Shown one piece after another: positions 26,236 through 34,900 of a stretch of DNA of 64,000 bases. Both the position numbers and the translations under genes were made by a program. Position 1 is the stretch's first letter; every line of letters starts with the position of its first letter. The notes beneath the pieces are model-generated. The model was given only the letters and a program-made list of their open reading frames with translations. It did no database searches and had not been told where the DNA came from. Source of the stretch: Siminovitchia acidinfaciens (GTDB taxonomy: Bacteria > Bacillota > Bacilli > Bacillales > Bacillaceae_C). The stretch lies in contig NZ_QYTV02000003.1 of the NCBI RefSeq assembly GCF_003605385.1, positions 124,001 to 188,000 on the forward strand, written 5' to 3'.

Positions 26236-26646
26236 TGTCTAGCTCCAGCGCCTATCGACTAGCAGACTTCGCGCCTCTAGTGCTCCTGCGGCGTAGCTTA
26301 TTCGAGGAAGTAAACCTCACCTCGTCGCAAAGCGCGGGAAGCTTCTCAAAGAAGCAGCTTGCCTACGATAAGTCATCATCGGCTCCGACGGACAGGACGT
26401 CCTAGTGCAAGCGAAGCAACAGGATGTCGCGTTTTGAGCCTGCCTTCGTCGCCGTGTTTCCTTTATCTCGTTGGAGTCACTCTGTCCAGCTGCAACGCCT
26501 AGCCCCTCGAGGTCATAAGCCAATTCCCTGTGGTGGCTGAAAAGCTGCCTCCTCGGGAATCGTCTTATGCTTGTCGGGGCTGATCAAGGCGTTTCGCATT
26601 TCGGCTCAGTCTGTACGTCGATGGGCAGGCGCTTACGCTTTTCTTA
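26236..26646 (+). repeat. Composite modular repeat (two or more units)
   Basis: The first unit starts near TAGCTCCAGCGCCTATCGACTAG; AGGA-loop hairpin GGAC-aggac-GTCC lies at 26390-26402. The second (type-C) unit runs from CCAGCTGCAACGCCTAGCCCC to GGGGCTGATCAAGGCG with CATAAG/CTTATG arms. It is an inverted counterpart of 1318-1735. Confidence 0.8.
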
Positions 26647-26652
26647 ATCTCA

Positions 26653-26693
26653 TAAAAAAAGCGAATGGATACATGTATCATATACCCATTCGC
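26653..26693 (-). terminator. yitK terminator
   Basis: On the minus strand GCGAATGG pairs with CCATTCGC, followed by TTTTTTTATG. Confidence 0.75.
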
Positions 26694-26719
26694 AATTGAA
26701 ATATTCAGTTTGACCTATT

Positions 26720-27211
26720 TTATCGAAAGTTGATGAACTGTACATCTATCGGAAGGTCTGCAGCCCGGATCGCGCTGATAACTTGCTGCAAATCATCCCG
26801 GTTTTTTCCAGTAACCCGTATTTGGTCATCCTGGATTTGGCTCTTCACTTTTAATTTGCTGTCTTTGATAATTGTATTGATTTTCTTTGCGTTATCTTTA
26901 TCAATGCCCTGTACGAGTTTGCCCCGTTGGCGAACAGTTCCTCCCAAGGCACTTTCAATTTTTCCATAGTCAATATTTTTGACTGGAACTTCCCGTTTAA
27001 TCAATTTTCCAAACAAAACATCTTTCACCTGAGACAGCTTAAATTCGTCATCTGAAATGAGTACCAACTCGTCGTTCTCCAAGGTGATATTGCTCTTGCT
27101 GCCTTTAAAGTCAAAACGGTTCTTAATCTCTTTCATTGCAATATTTATTGCGTTAGACACTTCAGAAAGGTCAACTTTAGAAACGATATCAAATGAATTT
27201 TCCTTTGCCAT
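26720..27211 (-). CDS. yitK: YajQ-family nucleotide-binding protein (YitK)
   Basis: A 163-residue protein, exactly the usual length of the YajQ family (two ferredoxin-like RNA/nucleotide-binding folds). N-terminus [19 protein letters not shown], middle [17 protein letters not shown]-terminus [19 protein letters not shown]: all standard. Some homologues bind c-di-GMP (established for Xanthomonas); the role in bacilli is unclear. ATG 27211 has GGAGG 6 nt upstream; the longer frame to 27322 has no site. Single gene. Confidence 0.88.
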   Translation of the reverse strand: MAKENSFDIVSKVDLSEVSNAINIAMKEIKNRFDFKGSKSNITLENDELVLISDDEFKLSQVKDVLFGKLIKREVPVKNIDYGKIESALGGTVRQRGKLVQGIDKDNAKKINTIIKDSKLKVKSQIQDDQIRVTGKNRDDLQQVISAIRAADLPIDVQFINFR

Positions 27212-27271
27212 ATTATACCTCCGGACAGAGTTTTCCTTCATTATAGGTGAAAGCGGGGAGAAGGACAACAA

Positions 27272-27312
27272 AGAAAAGCGTAAGCGCCCGTCTCGGTTGA
27301 AAGATGAGTTCG
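27272..27312 (-). repeat. Fragment of the modular repeat end
   Basis: AAAGAAAAGCGTAAGCGCCCGTC is the reverse complement of the usual unit end; nothing else of the unit is visible. Confidence 0.45.
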
Positions 27313-27409
27313 AGTGAGTCATTGATGATTTCGTGAATTTAGTGGCAAGAGCTTAAAGTTAACGGGTTAAAACAAATGGTGAAATCTTGAAGGAATTCTG
27401 CCTAAATAA

Positions 27410-27454
27410 AAACACGCAGTTTTGCCTAATTAGCCAGGCAAAAGCTGCGTGTTT
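27410..27454 (-). terminator. Terminator after the 44-residue protein gene
   Basis: AAACACGCAG pairs with CTGCGTGTTT (27410-27419 with 27445-27454), and the internal TTTTGCCT with AGGCAAAA, followed on the minus strand by TTTATTT. Confidence 0.85.
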
Positions 27455-27456
27455 AA

Positions 27457-27591
27457 TTAAAGATGATCCGTTTTCTTAGAGTATTGGTGCTTTCCGGCTT
27501 TGAGCTCTTCTTCACGCCGAATGTTTTTAACTTCGCGGCGGGCTTGGTTATCCCTTGCCTTTTTGTCGTTGTCTGATGTATTGTAGCGCAT
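27457..27591 (-). CDS. Small basic protein (DUF3941-like), 44 residues
   Basis: A 44-residue highly charged protein: RYNTSDNDKKARDNQARREV then KNIRREEELKAGKHQYSKKT and DHL. The YSKKTDHL ending and NDKKARDN segment recall the DUF3941 family of very short Bacillaceae proteins (from memory, moderate confidence). ATG 27591 has AAGGGAGAT upstream, while the longer frame to 27651 lacks a site. It is followed by a strong terminator 3 nt past the stop, so it is a genuine short gene, possibly co-transcribed with degV upstream (63-bp gap). Confidence 0.68.
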   Translation of the reverse strand: MRYNTSDNDKKARDNQARREVKNIRREEELKAGKHQYSKKTDHL

Positions 27592-27653
27592 AAGATGATC
27601 TCCCTTTCCTCTGTTTCCATTAGTATGTCCGGACGGGGAGTCCCTAATCATTG

Positions 27654-28514
27654 TCAGTTATCCTGCTTTTTAAGAAAAAATACCGCTAATGTACCTGGAC
27701 CTGCATGTGAAGCGACGATGGCGCCGATCAAACGGATATAAAATTTTTTCGTGCCGAAACGCTCTTCTATCAACCTTTTCAATTCTAGAGCTGTTTCTTC
27801 ATCATCGCCATGGCTTATTCCGATGATTTGATTTTCGAGATCGGCTCCACGTTCTTCCATAAGATCGAGCATTCTTTTTATAAGTTTCTTTTTTCCACGA
27901 ATCTTCTCAAGCGGCACCAATTTTCCTTCATCTACGTGAAGAAGAGGCTTGATGTTTAAGAGGCCGCCGAAAAATGCCGATGACCTTGATAGACGTCCGC
28001 CGGCAGCAAGAAAGTCCAGGTCTTCGATTGTAAATAAATGTTCCATCCTGTCACAATTGGACTGGGCGAACTTGATAATATCTTCCTTTGGCTCGTTATT
28101 TTTAATCTGTTCAACGACAGCCATCACGGTCAAACCATATCCTAAGGAAACGGCTTTTGAATCAATGATTGTCAAATCCAAATCAGGGTATTCTTCTTTT
28201 ACCTGCTCTTTTACCATGACAGCCGTTTGATATGTACCCGAAAGACCAGAAGACATTGATATGTATAAGCCGCTTTCACCTGATTCGGCCAGGGAAGTGA
28301 ACAACTCTTGCAACTGCTGGGGAGATGCTTGTGAGGTTTTTGGCTTTTTTCCCGCTCTAATTTCTTCGTAAACCTGTTCAGGCTTGATGTTTATCAAGTC
28401 CTTATATTCCCGGTCTTCTATATGCACCTGAAGAGTGATGAGCTCTACATTATTTTCCTCATAGAATGACAGCGGTAAGTCGCATGCACTGTCAGCATAA
28501 AGTTTCAATGTCAT
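27654..28514 (-). CDS. yitS: DegV family fatty-acid-binding protein (YitS-like)
   Basis: A 286-residue DegV-fold protein. N-terminus YADSACDLPLSFYEENNVEL, then GKKPKTSQASPQQLQELF (conserved TSQPS-type loop around residue 57) and the SSGLSGTYQTAVM lipid-carboxylate binding loop near 90. The C-terminal half has GRLSRSSAFFGGLLNIKPLL. DegV/FakB proteins bind a fatty acid and present it to the FakA kinase. ATG 28514 has AAGGTGA upstream. In B. subtilis yitS lies near yitT as here. Confidence 0.87.
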   Translation of the reverse strand: MTLKLYADSACDLPLSFYEENNVELITLQVHIEDREYKDLINIKPEQVYEEIRAGKKPKTSQASPQQLQELFTSLAESGESGLYISMSSGLSGTYQTAVMVKEQVKEEYPDLDLTIIDSKAVSLGYGLTVMAVVEQIKNNEPKEDIIKFAQSNCDRMEHLFTIEDLDFLAAGGRLSRSSAFFGGLLNIKPLLHVDEGKLVPLEKIRGKKKLIKRMLDLMEERGADLENQIIGISHGDDEETALELKRLIEERFGTKKFYIRLIGAIVASHAGPGTLAVFFLKKQDN

Positions 28515-28574
28515 AAAAATTCACCTTCCGTGAAAAAATAATTTGACAATATTTGTCTTTTTCATATAATATTT

Positions 28575-28806
28575 AGCGCTAGGCGCAATGGGCTCTAGGC
28601 CATAAGTCTAGAAAGTTTATTCGGGAAAAATATGTCCTGCAGCATAGCTTTTTTCAAAGAGTTGGCCTCGTCGCAAAGTCAGATCAGCGATGATTTTCAC
28701 GATGTGATTTTATATAAGCTGCTTTCCTTGAAGGCTCAAAATACTGCCTCCACGGATCTTAAGTTTGTACTTATGCCTGAAGCCCCGTGCCAATCGCATT
28801 TCTTAT
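28575..28806 (+). repeat. Degenerate modular repeat copy upstream of yitT
   Basis: Carries CATAAG (left) and CTTATG (right) arms, CTCGTCGCAAAG and TCACGATGTGATT blocks and CGCATTTCTT at the end. Most other segments are diverged or shortened. Confidence 0.6.
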
Positions 28807-28864
28807 AGTGTATATGCTTTCAAAGTAAACCTCAATGTTAAAATACTTGAATAAGGGTGAAATA

Positions 28865-29719
28865 ATGAGACCACATTCATTTTGGGAAGTGTTGAAAAAA
28901 CTGGCTGTCATCATAGCCGGAGCGTTTATCGTTGCGATTGCAATGAATTATTTTCTAATCCCTTCAAATGTTTATGCCAGCGGTTTTGCAGGTGCTGCAC
29001 AGTTATTATCGAAAGTTCTTGGCCAATTTACGCCGGTGAATGCATCGACGGGAATGCTTTTACTCTTGTTCAACATCCCTGTTGCCATCCTGGGCTGGTT
29101 CAAAGTCGGAAAGTCTTTTACGATTTACAGTTTTATTTCAGTTGCGGCTACTTCCATTTTTCTTGAACTCATTCCTGTCAAAACCCAGACAGCGGATATT
29201 ATGCTTTACGCAGTTTTTGGCGGTGTGATCACTGCAATCGGGATAGGGATTACTTTGAAGGTTGGGGCATCGACTGGGGGCCTGGATATCATTTCCATGA
29301 TCCTTTCAAGGATGAGCGACAAATCTGTCGGCACATATTTTTTCATGTTGAACGCAATTATCATTCTGACGGCTGGTGCACTTTATGGTTGGGATAAGGC
29401 GTTATATACCTTGCTTTCGGTATATGCATCGACAAGAGTGATTGACGCCATTCATACACGTCATCAAAAGTTGACCGCCATGATTGTGACGAAAAAGGCC
29501 GATGAGCTAACGGAAGCCATCCATGAGAGGCTGGTCAGAGGAATCACAAAGGTTCCAGCAAAAGGAGCGTTTTCCAAGCAGGAAAAAGAGATGATGATCA
29601 TCGTTGTTACCCGTTATGAGTTGTATGAGCTTGAACATGTCATCAAAGAAGTCGATCCCGAAGCATTCACGAATATCGTGGAGACGGCGACGGTTTTCGG
29701 ATTCTTCCGGAAGGAATAA
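28865..29719 (+). CDS. yitT: YitT family integral membrane protein
   Basis: A 284-residue YitT/DUF161 protein: five or six membrane helices in the N-terminal 200 residues (AMNYFLIPSNVYASGFAGAA; GASTGGLDIISMILSRM), then a cytoplasmic C-terminal DUF2179 domain (TAMIVTKKADELTEAIHERL to VVTRYELYELEHVI). Role unknown; a transporter is presumed. ATG 28865 follows AAGGGTGA, so it is preferred to ATG 28835 in the same frame. A degenerate repeat copy lies directly upstream. Confidence 0.87.
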   Translation: MRPHSFWEVLKKLAVIIAGAFIVAIAMNYFLIPSNVYASGFAGAAQLLSKVLGQFTPVNASTGMLLLLFNIPVAILGWFKVGKSFTIYSFISVAATSIFLELIPVKTQTADIMLYAVFGGVITAIGIGITLKVGASTGGLDIISMILSRMSDKSVGTYFFMLNAIIILTAGALYGWDKALYTLLSVYASTRVIDAIHTRHQKLTAMIVTKKADELTEAIHERLVRGITKVPAKGAFSKQEKEMMIIVVTRYELYELEHVIKEVDPEAFTNIVETATVFGFFRKE

Positions 29720-29724
29720 AAAAA

Positions 29725-29743
29725 GGGAGCGAGAATGCTCCCC
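29725..29743 (+). terminator. yitT terminator candidate
   Basis: GGGAGC (29725-29730) pairs with GCTCCC, just after AAAAAAA; no strong T-run follows, so this is a weak call. It is adjacent to palindrome copies. Confidence 0.4.
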
Positions 29744-29745
29744 TT

Positions 29746-29792
29746 GGGGTCAGACCCCCAATGCATTAAAGTGTTAAAGGGGGTCAGACCCC
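29746..29792. repeat. Pair of GGGGTCAGACCCC palindromes
   Basis: Two copies of the near-perfect palindrome GGGGTCAGACCCC (29746-29759 and 29779-29792), 20 bp apart, around ATGCATTAAAGTGTTAAA. The second forms the last codons of the DUF3813 gene on the minus strand. Confidence 0.7.
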
Positions 29793-29968
29793 TCAATCCG
29801 GTCAAGTTCCTCCTGAAGCAGCCTCAATTGACGCTGCTGGGCGAAGGTGGAGTTGGCATATGCGGAGGATAAAGCGTTTTTCGCTATATCGATTGTTTCC
29901 GGTGAACTGTTGTTTAAGGCCTGCTCAACAAAATGTCTTGCTTCTTGGAAAAGCTTATTTTTTCCCAC
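29774..29968 (-). CDS. DUF3813 small protein
   Basis: A 64-residue helical protein (LFQEARHFVEQALNN; NALSSAYANSTFAQQRQLRL; QEELDRI) of the DUF3813 type, recognised from the NALSSAYANST motif; function unknown. Start GTG 29968 behind GGAGG at about 9 nt. It begins 1 nt after the stop of the 50-residue gene upstream, so the two are one operon. The last five residues (GSDPL) come from a GGGGTCAGACCCC palindrome, which has been taken into the frame. Confidence 0.75.
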   Translation of the reverse strand: MGKNKLFQEARHFVEQALNNSSPETIDIAKNALSSAYANSTFAQQRQLRLLQEELDRIEGSDPL

Positions 29969-29969
29969 C

Positions 29970-30122
29970 TTAAATACCTCCGAGTGATGATTCTTTCATG
30001 AACTCGATTTTTTCCTTTTCGGCTTCATCCAATGTTGAACGATATGGAAAACGTTGTGCATGTTTTTCAACAGAGTTTTTTCCTTGCTGTGTAAAGCGTC
30101 TGGATTTACTGTTTTTTCCCAT
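29970..30122 (-). CDS. Small basic protein, 50 residues, unrecognised
   Basis: A short ORF read directly from the minus strand: MGKNSKSRRFTQQGKNSVEK, then HAQRFPYRSTLDEAEKEKIE, then FMKESSLGGI. Basic N-terminal half, acidic helix at the C-terminus. The start ATG 30122 has only a moderate site (AAAGGGGCGGTG). Its stop TAA is 1 nt before the GTG of the DUF3813 gene, and the GGAGG for that gene lies in its last codons, an arrangement typical of real operons. I cannot assign a function. Confidence 0.6.
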   Translation of the reverse strand: MGKNSKSRRFTQQGKNSVEKHAQRFPYRSTLDEAEKEKIEFMKESSLGGI

Positions 30123-30308
30123 GACAACACCGCCCCTTTAGATGGTAGGAAGGAACGCATGAAGCGCTCAAGTTATATTGTAGACAGAAGCTGTCAAAAA
30201 ACATCGGGGAAATAATGACAACCGATGCTTAATCTTGGTAAGAGAAAAATAGGAGTGGTAAAATATAGCATAAGATCAAAACACGCCTTCCTTAAAGGAG
30301 AGAGTTGA

Positions 30309-31076
30309 TTGATTGAAATACATAGCGAATCGATAAAGGGTGTTCCTGTTTTACATGTAGTAAAAGAAGGGTCAAAAGATGAAAAGCTTCCGCTCGTCTT
30401 TTTCCTTCACGGCTTTACATCAGCAAAAGAGCATAATCTTCACTTCGGCTATCTCCTTGCAGAAAAAGGTTTTCGGGTCATCCTGCCGGATGCCAAACTA
30501 CATGGCGAAAGGAGTGACGGCCGACACTCGGAAAAGCTGATCTACGAATTTTGGGAAATTGTTCTTCAATCCATCCGTGAGCTGGGTTGTATAAAGGAAG
30601 AATTATCCCGAAGGGACCTGATCTCAAGCCAAATTGGAGTAGTTGGAACTTCTATGGGGGGCATTACTATGTTTGGAGCTTTGACCCAATATGATTGGAT
30701 CAAAGCAGGTGTTTCATTGATGGGCAGCCCCTGCCATGAACAGCTTGCAAGGGAGCAGATCGATTCCTTGGAAAAAGCCGAATTCACCATCCCTTTCTCC
30801 AAGGAAGAATTGGAAGATATGTATGCCACATTAAGGAATTATGATATCAGCAATCAGCCGGATTTGCTGGCGGAAAGACCTTTGCTAATTTGGCATGGTA
30901 AAAAAGATAAAGTAGTTCCGTTCCAACCGACTTATGAGTTTTACCGAAAAATAAAACCAGATTATGAAAAATCTCCTGAACATCTATATTTTCTAGCCGA
31001 CGAACACGCCGAACATAAGGTGACTCGCGAGGCCTTGTTAAGAACCGTCGACTGGTTCAGTGAATTTTTGCTTTAA
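30309..31076 (+). CDS. yitV: Alpha/beta hydrolase, prolyl-oligopeptidase/esterase-like (YitV)
   Basis: A 255-residue alpha/beta hydrolase. LPLVFFLHGFTSAKE (oxyanion strand, about residue 27), nucleophile elbow GTSMGG near 117, acid after LLIWHGKKDKVVPF near 200, and His in DEHAEHKV near 235: the full triad can be read. Start TTG 30309 with AAAGGAG 8 nt upstream. B. subtilis YitV has the same length and also precedes yitW. Substrate unknown; an esterase of small acyl groups is likely. Confidence 0.85.
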   Translation: MIEIHSESIKGVPVLHVVKEGSKDEKLPLVFFLHGFTSAKEHNLHFGYLLAEKGFRVILPDAKLHGERSDGRHSEKLIYEFWEIVLQSIRELGCIKEELSRRDLISSQIGVVGTSMGGITMFGALTQYDWIKAGVSLMGSPCHEQLAREQIDSLEKAEFTIPFSKEELEDMYATLRNYDISNQPDLLAERPLLIWHGKKDKVVPFQPTYEFYRKIKPDYEKSPEHLYFLADEHAEHKVTREALLRTVDWFSEFLL

Positions 31077-31151
31077 GAAAGTCGTTTCTGTTTGAATTTG
31101 CAACGGATTTGGTATGATAAGAATAAATACCTTTTGAAAGGAGTGGGGAAC

Positions 31152-31460
31152 GTGGATGCAGCATTAAAAGAAAACATTTATGGTGCTCTTGAACAAGTGA
31201 TCGACCCTGAGCTGGGCATTGATATCGTGAATCTGGGTCTCATTTACGACGTGGATCTTGATGAGGAAGGTACGGCAAAAGTGACCATGACTCTCACATC
31301 AATGGGCTGTCCACTTGCTCCGGTGATTGTAGACCAGGTGACAGCGGCATTGGCTGATATACCGGAAGTTAAACAAACGGAAGTGGATATTGTGTGGAGC
31401 CCTCCGTGGACAAAAGACAAAATGTCACGTTATGCAAAAATTGCACTTGGCGTTACTTAA
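31152..31460 (+). CDS. yitW: MIP18/PaaD-like iron-sulfur assembly protein YitW
   Basis: A 102-residue DUF59 protein: YGALEQVIDPELGIDIVNLG near the start, the conserved Cys in TSMGCPLAP near residue 56, and VWSPPWTKDKMS at the end. Relatives (SufT, PaaD) help deliver iron-sulfur clusters. GTG 31152 follows AAAGGAGTGGGG; the earlier in-frame TTG 31092 lacks a site and adds an unrelated extension. Follows yitV by 75 bp on the same strand and is closed by a terminator. Confidence 0.87.
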   Translation: MDAALKENIYGALEQVIDPELGIDIVNLGLIYDVDLDEEGTAKVTMTLTSMGCPLAPVIVDQVTAALADIPEVKQTEVDIVWSPPWTKDKMSRYAKIALGVT

Positions 31461-31510
31461 TTTTAATTGAATCATCTTCCGTTTTGCCATTCTGCTGAAT
31501 GGGGAATTGT

Positions 31511-31550
31511 ATAGGCGAAGCTCCTTTTTGGCGGCTTCGCCTATTTATTT
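31511..31550 (+). terminator. yitW terminator
   Basis: Perfect 11-bp stem ATAGGCGAAGC/GCTTCGCCTAT followed by TTATTTTT. Confidence 0.85.
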
Positions 31551-31611
31551 TTAAAAAAGTAACGAAAACATTAGGTTAGATTATGGTTTTCTATTATAAA
31601 AAATGTGCTGT

Positions 31612-31896
31612 CAGCCTCGATGGACTGAAGGTTCTTGAGGAGGCCGCCAGGCGCCGTCGGCTCGAGTACGCAAGTCACGATGAAAATATACAGGATGATT
31701 TTGCTCCAGCGGTACAGCGTGTTCAAGGAAGCCCATCTTTCCCTCGTCGCAACGATGCATGAAGTAAATTTTAGGAGATGTTTTTTTAAGATGTGATTGA
31801 AATCAGCTGCATCGCTGTAGGTGGATGAGGAACTCCCTTATCAAAATTTGCTTTGTGCTTGTCGCCGATAGATGCGCGCCTTGCGCATTTCTTTTA
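31612..31896 (+). repeat. Modular repeat directly upstream of clpB
   Basis: Type-A unit from GCCAGGCGCCGTCGGCTCGAG to GCGCGCCTTGCGCATTTCTTTT, ending about 5 nt before the clpB ribosome site AAAGGAGG. It fills most of the 450-bp gap; I find no CIRCE or CtsR site in it. Confidence 0.75.
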
Positions 31897-31912
31897 AAAA
31901 GGAGGTTAAATA

Positions 31913-34507
31913 ATGGATTTGAGCAAGATGACGATGACCATGCAAGAGGCTATTGCCGAAGCTCAACAAATTGCCAGAAGGCTGAATCATCCGGAGCTGG
32001 ATATTCCGCACCTTTTGAAAGCTTTAATTGACAGGAATGACAGCCTGCTTTCTACGCTCTACGAGCGTCTCGGATTGACGAAAGGGCAAATACAGCTTGA
32101 ATTGGATAAAGTATTGGACCAGAAGCCCCAGGTGACGGGGCAGGGGATACAAGGCGGTCAATATTTGAGCAGTCCTTTATCGACGCTCATCAGCAAAGCA
32201 GAGGAAGAAATGAAAGGGTTTGAAGACCAATATCTATCCGTTGAGCATTTCGCCCTTGCTTTGATGGAAATATCAAATAATGAAACCGCACGGTTTCTTT
32301 TTCGTAATGGAATAACCAAAAGCAATATTTTAGAAGAAGTAAAAGAAATCAGGGGGGGACAGCGAGTGGAATCACAAAATCCAGAAGCGACCTATGAAGT
32401 TTTAAAAAAATACGGACGGGACCTCGTGGCGGAAGTGAAGTCCGGCAAACTTGATCCGGTTATTGGACGGGATCAGGAGATAAGGAATGTTATCAGAATC
32501 CTGTCGCGGAAAACGAAAAACAACCCTGTTCTTATCGGGGAGCCTGGTGTCGGCAAAACTGCCATTGTTGAAGGGCTCGCTCAACGAATCGTCAGAAAAG
32601 ATGTGCCTGAAGGATTAAGGGATAAAATAATATATGCGCTAGATATGGGATCTCTTATCGCGGGAGCCAAATTCAGGGGAGAGTTCGAAGAACGTCTCAA
32701 AGCTGTTTTACAGGAGGTAAAAAAGAGCGAAGGCAAGATTTTACTTTTCATTGATGAAATTCATACAATTGTAGGCGCCGGAAAAGCGGAAGGCTCCATG
32801 GATGCAGGAAATATGCTGAAGCCAATGCTCGCAAGAGGAGAGCTGCATTGTATAGGCGCGACGACTTTGGATGAATACAGGCTCTATATAGAAAAGGATG
32901 CCGCATTGGAGAGACGTTTCCAGAAGGTGTTTGTGCCCGAGCCGATAGTGGAAGATACGATTTCCATTCTACGTGGATTGAAGGAAAGGTTTGAAATCCA
33001 CCACGGCGTCAATATCCATGATAGGGCCCTTGTAGCTGCAGCAACATTATCTGATCGCTACATAACGGACCGCTTTTTACCGGATAAAGCGATTGATGTC
33101 ATTGATGAAGCCTGTGCCAATATACGAGTGGAAATCGATTCCATGCCGAGTGAACTGGATGAAATTACGAGAAGGGTCATGCAGCTTGAAATTGAAGAAG
33201 CCGCATTGAGGAAAGAAGATGATGAGGCGAGCAAAGAACGTCTTGAACTTCTGCAAAAAGACCTCGCTGACCTGAAAGAAAAGGCAAATGAAATGAAGGC
33301 CAAGTGGGAAAAGGAAAAAAGTGAAATTTCGAGCATCCAAGAAAAACGGGAACAGTTGGAAAAGCTTCGCAGAGAGCTTGAAGAAGCGGAAAACGAATAC
33401 GATTTGAACCTTGCTGCCGAGCTTCGACATGGCCGGATTCCGGCTTTGGAAAAAGAGCTGAAGGAAATGGAAGGCCAGGAGCGAACTGAATCGCGCTTAG
33501 TAAAAGAGGAAGTGACAGAAGACGAAGTGGCAGAAATCATTTCCAGATGGACAGGCATACCGATCACTAAGCTTGTTGAAGGGGAACGTGAGAAACTCCT
33601 CAGACTTGAGAATATTTTACATGAGCGTGTTATCGGCCAAGATGATGCGGTGGAACTTGTGAGCAATGCGGTACTTAGGGCAAGGGCCGGAATCAAAGAT
33701 CCGAATCGGCCTATCGGTTCATTCATATTCCTTGGACCTACTGGCGTAGGTAAAACCGAATTGGCCAAGGCTTTAGCTGAAACTTTATTTGATAGTGAAG
33801 AGCAGATGATTCGCATTGATATGTCCGAATATATGGAAAAACATGCGGTCTCTCGCCTGATTGGAGCGCCTCCTGGTTATGTGGGCTATGAGGAAGGCGG
33901 CCAGTTGACGGAAGCTGTCAGAAGGAAGCCATATTCCGTCATATTGCTTGATGAAATTGAAAAAGCCCATCCGGAAGTTTTCAATATTTTACTTCAGGTG
34001 CTTGATGACGGGCGGATCACAGACTCTCAGGGAAGAAGGATCGACTTTAAAAATACTGTTATCATCATGACCTCCAATATCGGATCGGCCTTTCTTTTGG
34101 AACGGGAGCAAAATGAAGACCATATTGATGAGCAGACAAAGGAGCTCGTTCTTGGCCAATTGAGAGCCTCGTTCCGGCCGGAATTCCTTAACAGAGTGGA
34201 TGATATTATCCTGTTCAAGCCTCTCAGCATGGAAAATATTAAAGGTATTGTGTCAAAGCTTGCAAGAGAGCTTCAGGAAAGACTGCAGGATCAGCATATT
34301 CAATTGGAGATGACTGACGCGGCAAAGGAATTTACAGCCCAGCAGGCATACGATCCAGTATACGGAGCCAGGCCATTGAAGAGATATTTGCAGAGTAAAG
34401 TAGAAACAGGCTTGGCGAAGGAAATAATTTCGGGGAACGTCCATCCATTCGATACAGTCGTTGTTGACTTGCAGCGGGACCAATTGATGATTAAGGTTAA
34501 GAAATAA
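31913..34507 (+). CDS. clpB: ATP-dependent disaggregase ClpB
   Basis: A full-length 864-residue Hsp100 protein that rescues aggregated proteins together with DnaK. N-domain 1-145. NBD1 has [13 protein letters not shown] near residue 204 and LFIDEIHTI near 280. A coiled-coil M-domain about 400-530, rich in Glu/Lys, distinguishes it from ClpC. NBD2 has [14 protein letters not shown] near 605 and [16 protein letters not shown] near 675; the C-terminal domain follows. ATG 31913 has a strong AAAAAGGAGG. B. subtilis lacks clpB, so this gene is an addition to the common gene order. Monocistronic with its own terminator. Confidence 0.95.
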   Translation: MDLSKMTMTMQEAIAEAQQIARRLNHPELDIPHLLKALIDRNDSLLSTLYERLGLTKGQIQLELDKVLDQKPQVTGQGIQGGQYLSSPLSTLISKAEEEMKGFEDQYLSVEHFALALMEISNNETARFLFRNGITKSNILEEVKEIRGGQRVESQNPEATYEVLKKYGRDLVAEVKSGKLDPVIGRDQEIRNVIRILSRKTKNNPVLIGEPGVGKTAIVEGLAQRIVRKDVPEGLRDKIIYALDMGSLIAGAKFRGEFEERLKAVLQEVKKSEGKILLFIDEIHTIVGAGKAEGSMDAGNMLKPMLARGELHCIGATTLDEYRLYIEKDAALERRFQKVFVPEPIVEDTISILRGLKERFEIHHGVNIHDRALVAAATLSDRYITDRFLPDKAIDVIDEACANIRVEIDSMPSELDEITRRVMQLEIEEAALRKEDDEASKERLELLQKDLADLKEKANEMKAKWEKEKSEISSIQEKREQLEKLRRELEEAENEYDLNLAAELRHGRIPALEKELKEMEGQERTESRLVKEEVTEDEVAEIISRWTGIPITKLVEGEREKLLRLENILHERVIGQDDAVELVSNAVLRARAGIKDPNRPIGSFIFLGPTGVGKTELAKALAETLFDSEEQMIRIDMSEYMEKHAVSRLIGAPPGYVGYEEGGQLTEAVRRKPYSVILLDEIEKAHPEVFNILLQVLDDGRITDSQGRRIDFKNTVIIMTSNIGSAFLLEREQNEDHIDEQTKELVLGQLRASFRPEFLNRVDDIILFKPLSMENIKGIVSKLARELQERLQDQHIQLEMTDAAKEFTAQQAYDPVYGARPLKRYLQSKVETGLAKEIISGNVHPFDTVVVDLQRDQLMIKVKK

Positions 34508-34510
34508 AAA

Positions 34511-34538
34511 AATAACTCGCCGGATCACGGCGAGTTAT
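34511..34538. terminator. Bidirectional terminator clpB/yjzD
   Basis: Perfect 12-bp stem AATAACTCGCCG/CGGCGAGTTATT between convergent genes. Confidence 0.9.
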
Positions 34539-34717
34539 TGTTCTTCTGTTGGTTGAGCAGGCAGTATCGCTGATACGATAAAGAGCAAAATGACAGCGAT
34601 GACCCCTAAAGTTGTGGCTGTACCAAAGTCATAACTTGATCCGATCATGGATCCCGCAACATACATCAACATATTTACTAGCAAAAGCGTCCAGAAAATT
34701 GTAAGCAGGTATCTCAT
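34535..34717 (-). CDS. yjzD: DUF2929 small membrane protein (YjzD-like)
   Basis: A 60-residue protein with two membrane helices (LLTIFWTLLLVNMLMYVAGSM and TTLGVIAVILLFIVSAIL). The MRYLLTIFW start and SYDF after the first helix match DUF2929 proteins; B. subtilis yjzD sits at the same place before yjaU (symbol by synteny and pattern). Start ATG 34717, preceded by GGGGGGAAAAC. Its stop lies in the terminator shared with clpB. Function unknown. Confidence 0.7.
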   Translation of the reverse strand: MRYLLTIFWTLLLVNMLMYVAGSMIGSSYDFGTATTLGVIAVILLFIVSAILPAQPTEEQ

Positions 34718-34900
34718 TGTTTTCCCCCCATTTCAGAACTTCTCTATGTAATTTTCATAATCGATATTAGTATCCACCACGTAAGTATATCATAAACAAT
34801 TTAAGTGAGACAATAATCCATGTGACAAAAAAGAGAAAAGAGGTCAGTCCCTACTGATGGTGCATACGATAATTTAAGAAAGAGGAAAGGGGATGCCGAG

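Noticed and set aside
33058-33816. 252-residue ORF antisense to clpB
   Set aside because: Ser-rich shadow of the highly charged ClpB M-domain; no ribosome site.
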